Source: Alphaproteobacteria bacterium (lineage in GTDB: Bacteria > Pseudomonadota > Alphaproteobacteria > RF32 > CAG-239). From it: DNA of 64,000 bases. The first letter of the stretch is position 1, and each line of letters begins with the position of its first letter. The position numbers were made by a program, and so were the translations under genes. The stretch is taken from the NCBI GenBank assembly GCA_015062585.1, contig SUUJ01000004.1, forward strand, positions 1 through 64,000, in the 5' to 3' direction. The notes beneath the pieces were generated by a model. That model was not told the origin of the DNA. It saw nothing but the letters and a program-made list of their open reading frames with translations, and made no database searches. Positions 24,419-32,894 of the stretch are shown here, piece by piece.

Positions 24419-26395
24419 ATGTGCCTATTTTCATGTTGTAAAAAAGAAAAGCAAATGGCTAATGCCATTCGTTTTCTATGCGCCGAAATGATTGAAAAAG
24501 CTAAATCCGGACACCCGGGAATGCCCTTAGGTATTGCCGATGTTGCAACTGTATTGTTTTCTAAACACTTAAAAGTTGATGTCAAAAATCCTAAGTGGTT
24601 TGACCGAGATAGATTTGTTTTGTCAGCAGGTCATGCTTCTAGCTTGCTATATTCTTTGTTCTATCTGATGGGATATAATGATATAGAATTAGATGATTTG
24701 AAAAATTTCAGACAGCTTGGAGCTAAAACAGCAGGACACCCTGAATATGGTCATCTGGACGGTATTGACACCACCACCGGACCTTTGGGACAGGGACTTG
24801 CCACCGCGGTGGGCATGGCTTTGGCCGAAAAAAATATTTCTGCCAAATATGGCTCGGATGTCTGCGACCATTATACTTATGTACTAGCCGGAGACGGTTG
24901 TTTGATGGAAGGAATTTCCGAAGAAGCAATTGCTTTGGCCGGACATTTGAAATTAAACAAGCTTATTGTCTTGTGGGATAACAACAATGTTACCATTGAC
25001 GGTAATGTCGGTATTGCATCTTCAACCAATCAGGTTTGCCGTTTCAAAGCAAACGGTTGGAATGTTATTTCGATTAACGGACACAATTGTTGCCAAATTA
25101 ACAGAGCAATTAAAAAAGCTAAAAAGTCAAAAAAACCTACATTGATTGCTTGCAAAACTACCATCGGTTTCGGTGCTCCTAACAAATGCGGCACACCAAA
25201 ATGTCATGGTGCTCCGCTTGGTGTCGAAGAAATCGAGTTAATGCGTAAACAATTAAATTGGACGGCGCCGGCATTTGAAACCCCGAAAGAAATCTTAAAA
25301 TTATGGCGTGATGCCGGAGCAAGAGGAGACGGCTTGGCAAAATCATGGGAAAAAAGAGCTAAGGCCAAAGGTAAAGAATTTATGGATGTTATATCATCTC
25401 AATTACCCAAAAACTGGGCTACCAGTTTGGCCGGACTAAAAGAAACAGCTATTAAAGAAAATATATCGGTCGCCACTCGCAAAGCATCACAAATGTGCTT
25501 AGAGGTAATTATGCCCAATATTTCGCAAATGATAGGCGGTTCTGCTGATTTGGCCGGCCCTAATATGACCATGACCAAGGCTTCAAAGACCATAACAGCC
25601 AAAGATTACAGCGGTAACAATGTAGAATATGGCATCAGAGAACACGCTATGGGCGCCATGATGAATGGTATGGCTTTACATGGTGGTGTTATTCCATTTG
25701 GTGGAACATTTTTGGTTTTCTCTGATTATTTGCGTCCTTCAATGCGCTTGGCTTCGCTTATGGGCTTGCGTACAATATATGTTATGACGCACGATTCTAT
25801 CGGTGTTGGTGAAGATGGTCCGACACATCAGCCGATTGAACATTTGGCTTCATTCAGAGCTATGCCGAATATGTTAACTTTCCGTCCCTGCGATGTGGTA
25901 GAAACTGCCGAAGCTTGGGAATTGGCAATTACTCAAGAAAGCACACCGTCCATCTTGGCTCTTTCTCGTCAAAATCTGCCTTTGTTGCGTGAAAGTGCAA
26001 AAGAAAACCTGTCAGCCAAAGGCGGATATATCATATCTGGTGATGAGAAAAAACGCGTAGCTACTTTGATTGCAACCGGTTCGGAAGTGTCACTTGCAAT
26101 AAATGCTCAAGCCAAATTAAAAGAAGAGGGAATTGAGGTTGCTGTTGTATCAATGCCTTGTTGTGAATTATTTGATGCTCAAGATATCGATTATCAGGAA
26201 AAAATATTGGGCAACAAACCTCGTATTGCCATTGAAGCCGCCTCTAAATTCGGTTGGGAAAAATATGTCGGTCTAAATGGCGATATTATCGGAATGGACG
26301 GCTTTGGAGCTTCAGCACCGGGCGGAGAATTATTTAAATATTTCGGTATTACCGTCGATGAAGTTGTTGATGCGGTTAAAGATGCGCTAAAATAA
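24419..26395 (+). CDS. tkt: Transketolase
   Basis: This 658-residue thiamine-diphosphate enzyme interconverts pentose-phosphate and glycolytic sugars. The KSGHPGMPLG motif is at ~28. The ThDP-binding GDGCLMEGISEEA through NN segment is at ~150-190. The second-domain EHAMG and HDSIGVGEDGPTHQP segments hold the catalytic Glu and His residues. Length is normal. AAGGAG lies six nt before the ATG, so the unusual N-terminus MCLFSCCKKEKQ with three cysteines appears genuine; ordinary transketolases begin with the following MANAIR equivalent. It precedes the aldolase gene, and rpe is at 55.4 kb, covering part of the non-oxidative pentose-phosphate pathway. Confidence 0.96.
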   Translation: MCLFSCCKKEKQMANAIRFLCAEMIEKAKSGHPGMPLGIADVATVLFSKHLKVDVKNPKWFDRDRFVLSAGHASSLLYSLFYLMGYNDIELDDLKNFRQLGAKTAGHPEYGHLDGIDTTTGPLGQGLATAVGMALAEKNISAKYGSDVCDHYTYVLAGDGCLMEGISEEAIALAGHLKLNKLIVLWDNNNVTIDGNVGIASSTNQVCRFKANGWNVISINGHNCCQINRAIKKAKKSKKPTLIACKTTIGFGAPNKCGTPKCHGAPLGVEEIELMRKQLNWTAPAFETPKEILKLWRDAGARGDGLAKSWEKRAKAKGKEFMDVISSQLPKNWATSLAGLKETAIKENISVATRKASQMCLEVIMPNISQMIGGSADLAGPNMTMTKASKTITAKDYSGNNVEYGIREHAMGAMMNGMALHGGVIPFGGTFLVFSDYLRPSMRLASLMGLRTIYVMTHDSIGVGEDGPTHQPIEHLASFRAMPNMLTFRPCDVVETAEAWELAITQESTPSILALSRQNLPLLRESAKENLSAKGGYIISGDEKKRVATLIATGSEVSLAINAQAKLKEEGIEVAVVSMPCCELFDAQDIDYQEKILGNKPRIAIEAASKFGWEKYVGLNGDIIGMDGFGASAPGGELFKYFGITVDEVVDAVKDALK

Positions 26396-26462
26396 CTTGC
26401 AAAAAAAGGATGCTTATATATATTAACAAAAGAAACAGAACTTAAATTTTAAGGAGAAAAAT

Positions 26463-27512
26463 ATGCCTTTAGTAACAATGCGTCAGATTTTGGATCACGC
26501 AGCCGAAAACAACTATGGTGTTCCGGCATTTAATATTAACGATATGGAACAGGTTATTGCCGTTTTACAAGCAGCTCGCAAAGTAAACGCTCCTGTTATT
26601 ATTCAAACATCTACCGGTGCTCGTAAATTTGCCGGTGACCCGATGATTCGTCATATGATTCAAGCCGGTATCGAAATGTTCCCGGAACTTCCGATTTGTT
26701 TGCACCAAGATCACGGTTCATCAGTTGATGTTTGCCAATCAGCAATCGTAAACGGTTATTCATCAGTAATGATGGATGGTTCTTTGGAAGCTGATGGTAA
26801 AACTCCGTCATCATTTGAGTATAATGTAAAAGTTACTAAAGAAGTTGTTGCTCGTGCTCATGCTGTCGGTGCTTCGGTTGAAGGCGAACTTGGTGTTATC
26901 GGTTCATTAGAAACAGGTAAGGGTGATAAAGAAGACGGTCATGGTGCTGAAGGTGTTATTGATAAAAAACGCCTTGTAACCGATCCTGATGAAGCCGCTC
27001 GTTTTGTTGCTGAAACTAAACTTGATGCTTTGGCTGTTGCTGTCGGCACATCACATGGTGCATATAAATTTACTCGTAAACCTGATGGCGAAATTTTGGC
27101 TATTGATGTTATTGAAAAGATTCACGCCAAATTGCCGAATACTCACATGGTTATGCACGGTTCATCTTCAGTTCCTCAAGAATTGCAAGATTTGATAAAT
27201 GCTTATGGTGGCGCAATTCCTCAAACTTATGGTGTTCCGGTTGAAGAAATCGTTCGCGGTATCAAATCCGGTGTTCGCAAAGTAAATGTTGATACTGATT
27301 GCCGTATGGCTATTACCGGCGCAATCAGAAAAATATTTGCTGAAAATCCGAAAGAATTTGACCCACGCAAATATTTGAAACCGGCTATCGAAGAAATGCA
27401 AAAAGTTTGCGAAGCTCGTTTCATTTCATTTGGTGCTGCCGAACAAGCTTCAAAAATTAAAGTTATTCCGATGTCTGAAATGGCCAAACGCTACTCAGCC
27501 GGAGAACTTTAA
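26463..27512 (+). CDS. fba: Class II fructose-bisphosphate aldolase
   Basis: This 349-residue zinc-dependent aldolase cleaves fructose-1,6-bisphosphate in glycolysis and makes it in gluconeogenesis. The zinc and active-site motif LHQDHGSS is at ~81. EGELGVIGSLE is at ~140, with the second zinc ligands in VGTSHGAYKF and MVMHGSSSVP. Length and sequence fit the Calvin-cycle-type/class IIB subgroup found in proteobacteria. A strong AAGGAG site precedes the ATG. It lies 67 nt after transketolase and ends at a clear terminator. Confidence 0.96.
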   Translation: MPLVTMRQILDHAAENNYGVPAFNINDMEQVIAVLQAARKVNAPVIIQTSTGARKFAGDPMIRHMIQAGIEMFPELPICLHQDHGSSVDVCQSAIVNGYSSVMMDGSLEADGKTPSSFEYNVKVTKEVVARAHAVGASVEGELGVIGSLETGKGDKEDGHGAEGVIDKKRLVTDPDEAARFVAETKLDALAVAVGTSHGAYKFTRKPDGEILAIDVIEKIHAKLPNTHMVMHGSSSVPQELQDLINAYGGAIPQTYGVPVEEIVRGIKSGVRKVNVDTDCRMAITGAIRKIFAENPKEFDPRKYLKPAIEEMQKVCEARFISFGAAEQASKIKVIPMSEMAKRYSAGEL

Positions 27513-27530
27513 TTTATATGGTTAAATAAA

Positions 27531-27562
27531 AAAAAGCTCCGATATTTCGGAGCTTTTTTTTC
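27531..27562. terminator. Bidirectional terminator after fba
   Basis: AAAAAGCTCCGA pairs with TCGGAGCTTTTTTTT, with a short TATT loop. It also serves the convergent small lipoprotein gene. Confidence 0.88.
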
Positions 27563-27715
27563 TTACCAAGGGATTCCTTTATAGCATCTTTCCGGTGTTT
27601 TTTCACAATCAACCTTTCCCATTTCATAAAGCTGATTGGTCTCCGGGGTAAATTCACCCGATTTAACACACCCGCAAAGGATAGCAACTACTAAAAACAA
27701 CAAAACTTTCTTCAT
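27563..27715 (-). CDS. Tiny lipoprotein (50 residues)
   Basis: This 50-codon gene encodes a lipoprotein signal (MKKVLLFLVVAILCGC, lipobox LCGC) and a mature peptide of about 35 residues with two more cysteines (VDCEKTPERCYKG). A GAGGT ribosome-binding site lies six nt before the ATG. The gene begins 4 nt after the stop of the upstream membrane-protein gene, so the two form an operon. Its size resembles entericidin- or VirB7-like small lipoproteins, but no family is recognised. Confidence 0.75.
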   Translation of the reverse strand: MKKVLLFLVVAILCGCVKSGEFTPETNQLYEMGKVDCEKTPERCYKGIPW

Positions 27716-27719
27716 ATTA

Positions 27720-28094
27720 TTACCTCACAATAAAAGGATACCAAGTCATAAATACTGCTAACAATATTCCCAAACGAGAAAGATGTACAATTAAAGCGCT
27801 TTTGACATATTTTGCTGAACTTTTCCATACTGCACCGATTATTTTGTATGAATAAAATATCATTATCACAAAAGTTGCAATATAGCACAATGTCCACAAC
27901 AAACTGAGTTTTGACGAGTTTACAAAATGGAAATGGTACATAAAAAAGTTAAAAATTGTGTGACCGCCCAAATAAGATGTAAGCAAAGAAGCAAACATCT
28001 TAAAAGCATAATGTAGGATAATAAGCCCTAAAATACCATATTTCCAAAAAGTAGCACCAAGAGAAAGTTCGCCGTTAAAAAGCTTTTTAATCAT
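27720..28094 (-). CDS. Small multi-pass membrane protein
   Basis: This 124-residue protein has about three hydrophobic helices (YGILGLIILHYAFKMFASLL, LLWTLCYIATFVIMIFYSY, LGILLAVFMTWYPFIV). The ATG at 28094 has GGAG six nt upstream; an ATG seven codons before is less likely. A sequence order of helix, His/Phe-rich loop (FFMYHFHFVN), two helices is visible. It faintly recalls small succinate-dehydrogenase-anchor-like proteins but lacks convincing heme ligands. Function unknown; the tiny lipoprotein follows in the same operon. Confidence 0.65.
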   Translation of the reverse strand: MIKKLFNGELSLGATFWKYGILGLIILHYAFKMFASLLTSYLGGHTIFNFFMYHFHFVNSSKLSLLWTLCYIATFVIMIFYSYKIIGAVWKSSAKYVKSALIVHLSRLGILLAVFMTWYPFIVR

Positions 28095-28173
28095 TTTATA
28101 CTCCGCAGCTATCAAACATTATGACAGAAGTATAAATTCAAGCTCAAAGTCAAGCAAGCAAATAATATTTTTT

Positions 28174-29556
28174 TTAACAGTCTATAATGTTAACGGCTAA
28201 TCCGCCCAAAGATGTTTCTTTATAGCGATTACTCATATCTCTGCCGGTGGCGTACATTGTTTTTATAACATTGTCCAACGATACAATTTTCTTTTCTTTA
28301 CCTCTCATGGCAAGCCTTGCGGCATTTATGGCTTTAACCGCACCCATGGCATTTCTTTCAATGCAAGGAACCTGTACCAACCCGTTAATCGGATCACAAG
28401 TTAATCCCAAGTTATGCTCCATAGCAATTTCGGCTGCTTGTTCAACTTGTTGATTTGTACCACCCATAGCTGCTACAAGTCCGCCGGCAGCCATAGAACA
28501 GGCCACACCGACTTCGCCTTGACATCCGACTTCGGCACCGGAAATAGAAGCATTTGACCTATACAAAGAACAAATAGCTGCTGCGGTGGTCAAAAATTTT
28601 ATAATACCATTCTTTACATCCACAGGAGATGTACGCGAGCCAAATTTTTCAAAATAGCGCATTACCGCCGGCAATATTCCGGCTGAACCCATAGTCGGAG
28701 CTGTAACAACTCGTCCGCCGGTAGCATTTTCTTCAGCTCCGGCAAATCCCCACAAATTTATCCAATCAATAACTTCTAAGCCGTCTTGCTTGTTGTCCAA
28801 AAAGCGTTCTTTTAAGCGATCATATATCTCCGGAGCTCTGCGCCTTACTTCCAAACCACCCGGAAGAGTTCCGTGCTTTTTCATTCCGCGTTCTATCGCG
28901 CTATTCATTACCTTGTATATTTTTTCCAAATAAGCAAAAACTTCTTTTTCCGGCTTTAGGCACACTTCGTTTTGTAAAACAACATCTGAAAAATCCATAT
29001 TATATTTTTTGCAAATTTCTTGCAATTCGGTACAAGTTTCAAATTGATGCGGAATGTTATATCTGATTTGTTCTTTTTTGTTTGAAAATTCGTCTTGGCG
29101 AACAACGGTACCGCCACCGATAGAAAAATAGGTTTCTTCAAAAATGACTTTTTGCTCATCATCAAAAGCGCAAAACTTAACTCCGTTGGAATGTTCTTGC
29201 AAAAAGATGTCCTTATTCAATATCATATCTTTTTCAATATCAAATTCTATCGGCTTTTTTTGTGCAAGGTGCAACATTTTGTCGCGCTCTATTGAAGAAT
29301 AATAAGGTTTTTCGGTATCAACATCCTCGGCTTCAAAACCCATCAATCCGTATATAACGGCATTTAGTGTTCCGTGTCCTATACCGGTAAGTGCCAAAGA
29401 ACCGTACAAATCAACTCTGATGCTTTTTACTTTATCGAGTAATTTTTTCTCAACCAAATTTTCAACATATCTTTTTGCAGCTCGCATAGGTCCCATGGTA
29501 TGAGAGCTTGACGGACCGATTCCTATGGCATAAATTTCTTCCAAGCGATAATACAT
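28174..29556 (-). CDS. sdaA: L-serine ammonia-lyase, Fe-S dependent
   Basis: This 460-residue enzyme deaminates L-serine to pyruvate. The N-terminal beta domain has the substrate motif GIGPSSSHTMGP (~13). The C-terminal alpha domain carries Cys in SGAEVGCQGEVGVAC and LTCDPINGLVQVPC, the [4Fe-4S] ligands. Both halves are on one chain, as in SdaA/SdaB of E. coli. Its labile cluster suits anaerobic growth and serine catabolism. Its ATG overlaps the stop of the M49-like gene (TAATG), making it the third gene of an operon with that peptidase and the Memo-AMMECR1 protein. Confidence 0.95.
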   Translation of the reverse strand: MYYRLEEIYAIGIGPSSSHTMGPMRAAKRYVENLVEKKLLDKVKSIRVDLYGSLALTGIGHGTLNAVIYGLMGFEAEDVDTEKPYYSSIERDKMLHLAQKKPIEFDIEKDMILNKDIFLQEHSNGVKFCAFDDEQKVIFEETYFSIGGGTVVRQDEFSNKKEQIRYNIPHQFETCTELQEICKKYNMDFSDVVLQNEVCLKPEKEVFAYLEKIYKVMNSAIERGMKKHGTLPGGLEVRRRAPEIYDRLKERFLDNKQDGLEVIDWINLWGFAGAEENATGGRVVTAPTMGSAGILPAVMRYFEKFGSRTSPVDVKNGIIKFLTTAAAICSLYRSNASISGAEVGCQGEVGVACSMAAGGLVAAMGGTNQQVEQAAEIAMEHNLGLTCDPINGLVQVPCIERNAMGAVKAINAARLAMRGKEKKIVSLDNVIKTMYATGRDMSNRYKETSLGGLAVNIIDC

Positions 29557-31268
29557 TACAAAAATGTCCTAATGTTTCTATACGGTTTAACCCCGAGTTT
29601 TTGTATGACATTGGCGATATATTTGTGCAAATCCCCCCAAACTGAATATTCATCAATAAATTTTTTGGCTTCAATGGTTGATTTTGATAATTGAACTCTT
29701 ATGGCATTTTCTAATCCGTTATATGTAACTTCGTGTACTTTATCAAAATTGATATTGATTTTATTTTCGTCGGTTATTTCGATTGCGCCATATTTCCACA
29801 ATCTGTTAAAATGTATCAAATCGCCCACGCGGTGAGGTTCGATTTGCTTGGGTTTGGCTTTTAACAATAACCTCATAATCCAAGTTACATATATTTTCTT
29901 TAATTGTTCCTCGGACAATACGCCTGATTTTACATATTCAGGCATCATAGCAATAGATGTTACATCAGCCTTATATTCTTCAATAATGTGATTATATACA
30001 CCCAAAGCCGATTTATATGAACTGTCGGGACCTAACGAATGCCCGTTTTCGTGTCCTATGGTGAAAATATGTTCGCATTCTTTATCAAAATATTTATGAA
30101 GCTCAGGCACAAGCAAAGCGTCCAATCTCTTTCGTTCCGCTTCTCTATCGCCTGACATTCTGACTTGTCTGTGGTAGACATTACGACGACCTCCGCCGGT
30201 TTTAATTGCAAGTTTATCGTCATTTGGCAGGTTTTGAGCAATAGTCATGCCGCCTCGGCATTGTGCATAATCACCGTAAAGACCGGCCAAATCTACATCA
30301 ACCATTGTTTGATTAACCTGATTTCCTGAGTTAATTTTTTGTTCATAGCTGTCAGAATAAGGCATTAACTTTGCCAAGCTTGCCATTTGTTTCTTAAAAT
30401 CTAAGATAAGTTCGGTTCCTTCTTTGTTTACAATACCGATTCTGGCGCCCAGCATATCTTTAGGAATAGGATTGACGCCCATATCCTCTAATTTTTGAGC
30501 CAATTCCGGATTATCAAAAACAGTCGGTGTCATTTGATCATCATAATTTTCGCGACTCAATGTAAATTCCAAAGGAGTATCTTGCATATCAGCCCAATGT
30601 TTATCTGCCAGCATATCCATATCTTCATTATGTTGAATAAGAGCCTGAGCTTGCCATTTCAGGAACTCATTAAATTCATCATTTGTCGAATAATAGGCGG
30701 CCAATTCCAGTTCGTTGGCAGCATCGGAAAATTCTTTTGAAAAATATTGCGTATAATCTACCCCGATAAGCTCGTCATTTATTCGTCTGACCATGGAACG
30801 CGCCGATAAAATATTTTTCAATTCATCGACTTTTCCGCGTTCTATCATCCTAAACAAAATGCTATGAAACTCATCAACAGTAAGGTCTTCAGGATAAAAA
30901 TTATGTCCCGGAGTTTCTTTAATTTTTTCAAAAATCTTTATTGGTTTATCATCTATTCCGTTAATACCGATTACGCCGTTTAAGGAGTTAAAAATAATCA
31001 AAGCTTTTTTAGCATATTGGCTGGTAATTGAGGCATTTTCCAAAGCTGACTTAAGGCTTTTATTCAAGTGATGATCTTGCTCCAAAGCAACATTATTGAT
31101 AATTTGTCCTGCTCTTATCAGGTGTTTTAAGGCTTCCTTATCGTTATTGGCAAGCTCCTTATATCCCTTAAAATTTTCATCAATCAGAACAACATCAGTC
31201 ATTTGATTGTTAATCATATCATCAAGTTTTTCTTCGCTTATTGCTAGTTTGTATCCGTTTATAATCAT
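29556..31268 (-). CDS. DPP III-like (M49-type) zinc metallopeptidase
   Basis: This 570-residue soluble protein has a putative zinc site HENGHSLGPD near residue 405 followed by EEYKADV about 30 residues later. That resembles the HExxH / EE-x-x-A-D arrangement of dipeptidyl-peptidase III relatives found in bacteria (classic DPP III has HEXXGH). The N-terminal ~300 residues are helical. No signal peptide is visible. GGAGG lies seven nt before the ATG, which overlaps the stop of the Memo-AMMECR1 gene by 4 bp, so the two are translationally coupled. The peptidase class is moderately sure; the substrate is unknown. Confidence 0.65.
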   Translation of the reverse strand: MIINGYKLAISEEKLDDMINNQMTDVVLIDENFKGYKELANNDKEALKHLIRAGQIINNVALEQDHHLNKSLKSALENASITSQYAKKALIIFNSLNGVIGINGIDDKPIKIFEKIKETPGHNFYPEDLTVDEFHSILFRMIERGKVDELKNILSARSMVRRINDELIGVDYTQYFSKEFSDAANELELAAYYSTNDEFNEFLKWQAQALIQHNEDMDMLADKHWADMQDTPLEFTLSRENYDDQMTPTVFDNPELAQKLEDMGVNPIPKDMLGARIGIVNKEGTELILDFKKQMASLAKLMPYSDSYEQKINSGNQVNQTMVDVDLAGLYGDYAQCRGGMTIAQNLPNDDKLAIKTGGGRRNVYHRQVRMSGDREAERKRLDALLVPELHKYFDKECEHIFTIGHENGHSLGPDSSYKSALGVYNHIIEEYKADVTSIAMMPEYVKSGVLSEEQLKKIYVTWIMRLLLKAKPKQIEPHRVGDLIHFNRLWKYGAIEITDENKININFDKVHEVTYNGLENAIRVQLSKSTIEAKKFIDEYSVWGDLHKYIANVIQKLGVKPYRNIRTFL

Positions 31269-32806
31269 TGTGAAACCTCCACGGTTCTAAATTTATATAC
31301 TTCAATTTTGTCAGACCAATACGACGGGCTGAGTCCGGCTTTTATTTTAAGTTGATTCATAAATTCGTGTTTATCCGATATAAGCTCCCATACACTGGGC
31401 AAATATATTCCTTGGCGTTTGCCGTCTTTAATCAATATTCCGTCAATATAAGGCTCAATCTTAGTCAGCAAATCGTCATAAGAAGAAAATTTTATCGGTA
31501 CAAAGCTGGTTAAAAACGATATTTTATAAGTAATTTTCGGTAATTCTTTTTTACTTACCGGTTTAAAACGCGAGTCATTCAAAGCTGCTAAAATGGTGTT
31601 TTTAGCCAAATCATCGGCAACAGCGTTCACCGGTAGAATTGATCCTATGCAACCGCGCAATTTATTGTTTTTTTCCAAGGTAACAAAAGTAGCGCCTTTA
31701 TTAAACATAACATTATCAAAATCTTCGCGTTTGGGTGAATAAGTATTGTTATTCATCACAGCTTCGTAAAGTGCCGTTTTTACGATTTTTAATATAGCGT
31801 CTTTGTTATGACGAGTAAAATTGTGTAAATTTTTCTCTTCCAGCTCGATACTGTCCAAAGTCTCCGGCTGTTTATCTTCTTCAAAGGCCCAAGCCCCATA
31901 ACCGACAACTCTGTCCTTGTCGCCGGCAGTATCTCCCGAATTTGCCATATCCAAAAGATGAGGTACCAAGGCAAAATCTTTGGCCAAAATCATTGCGGTA
32001 TTTATACCTGTTGCCCCGCAAGATTGATGTTCAAGTAAAGGTTCACCTTTTTTAATTTTTTCTGCTGTTTTTTTATCTTCTTGTTGAGCGGTTGTATAAT
32101 CCAAATAGTGCGACAAATCTGCTGATATAATCAAAAGACTGTCTTCCCTTTCCAAATGAGGTTGTAAAATTCGCGCCACATCTTCAGGATTTACCGAACC
32201 ATAGACCATCGGAATTATTTGAAAATTATCCAAAGTTTTTTGCAAGAATGGGATTATTACTTCCAAAGAATGTTCTTTTCTATGGGCGTTTGAGTTAAAA
32301 TAAAATGTTGATGTTTGGTCCAACTGATTTGCTATGCTCAAATCGGTTTTTACGATTCCCAAAGGAGTTCTAAAACTTTTTTCCATAGCCAAAGCGACAC
32401 CGTTTACTCTGACACGGTGTGAGGGACCAAGTAAAAAGATTTTCTTAAATTTATTTTTAAACGGTTGAATTTTCTTAAAAGCGCTGGCGGCGACTTGTGC
32501 CGAATATTTATAACCGGCGTGAGGGACTATCAAAATCTTCGGTTTGCCGCTGTTTTCATTAGAAATATGCTCAATATATCCGTTAATATCACTGTTTAAC
32601 TGGTAAGTGTCAGCCGGATAAAAAACACCGGCGACGGCAGCCTCGCGTATAGGATTTATATCATCGTCTTCTAAGCTGTAATTAACGATAGATTCTTTGT
32701 TTGAAGAAATATGCTTAAAGAAATATCCCACATTAAATCCCCCTATAATAAGAATGATGGTGATAATCATAAACCATGTTGAGAATTTTTTCTTATCAAA
32801 TTCCAT
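31265..32806 (-). CDS. Membrane-anchored Memo-AMMECR1 fusion protein
   Basis: This 513-residue protein starts with a membrane anchor (about residues 12-31). Residues ~55-325 form a Memo-like domain: AGVFYPAD, VPHAGYKYSAQVAA, LGPSHRVRV, ISADLSHYLDY and the C-terminal GYGAWAFEE. Residues ~345-510 form an AMMECR1 domain (ATFVTLEKNNKLRGCIGS, LNDSRFKPVS). This Memo-AMMECR1 pairing is known from the AmmeMemoRadiSam system, whose third member is a radical SAM protein; none is next to it here. The single membrane helix predicts a periplasmic or cytoplasmic-face tethered enzyme. GGGAG precedes the ATG. It heads an operon with the M49-like peptidase and sdaA. The biochemical role is unknown. Confidence 0.85.
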   Translation of the reverse strand: MEFDKKKFSTWFMIITIILIIGGFNVGYFFKHISSNKESIVNYSLEDDDINPIREAAVAGVFYPADTYQLNSDINGYIEHISNENSGKPKILIVPHAGYKYSAQVAASAFKKIQPFKNKFKKIFLLGPSHRVRVNGVALAMEKSFRTPLGIVKTDLSIANQLDQTSTFYFNSNAHRKEHSLEVIIPFLQKTLDNFQIIPMVYGSVNPEDVARILQPHLEREDSLLIISADLSHYLDYTTAQQEDKKTAEKIKKGEPLLEHQSCGATGINTAMILAKDFALVPHLLDMANSGDTAGDKDRVVGYGAWAFEEDKQPETLDSIELEEKNLHNFTRHNKDAILKIVKTALYEAVMNNNTYSPKREDFDNVMFNKGATFVTLEKNNKLRGCIGSILPVNAVADDLAKNTILAALNDSRFKPVSKKELPKITYKISFLTSFVPIKFSSYDDLLTKIEPYIDGILIKDGKRQGIYLPSVWELISDKHEFMNQLKIKAGLSPSYWSDKIEVYKFRTVEVSQ

Positions 32807-32839
32807 ATAACGGCTCCCAAAAACTTGTCGTATAAAAAT

Positions 32840-32869
32840 ATAAGTCCCATTATAAATAACGGGACTTAA
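32840..32869 (-). terminator. Terminator of serS
   Basis: AAGTCCC (32842-32848) pairs with GGGACTT (32861-32867); a U-rich tract follows on the minus strand. It lies 26 nt beyond the serS stop and before the Memo-AMMECR1 gene. Confidence 0.65.
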
Positions 32870-32894
32870 TATTTTGCTAAAATTCTGATATAAA

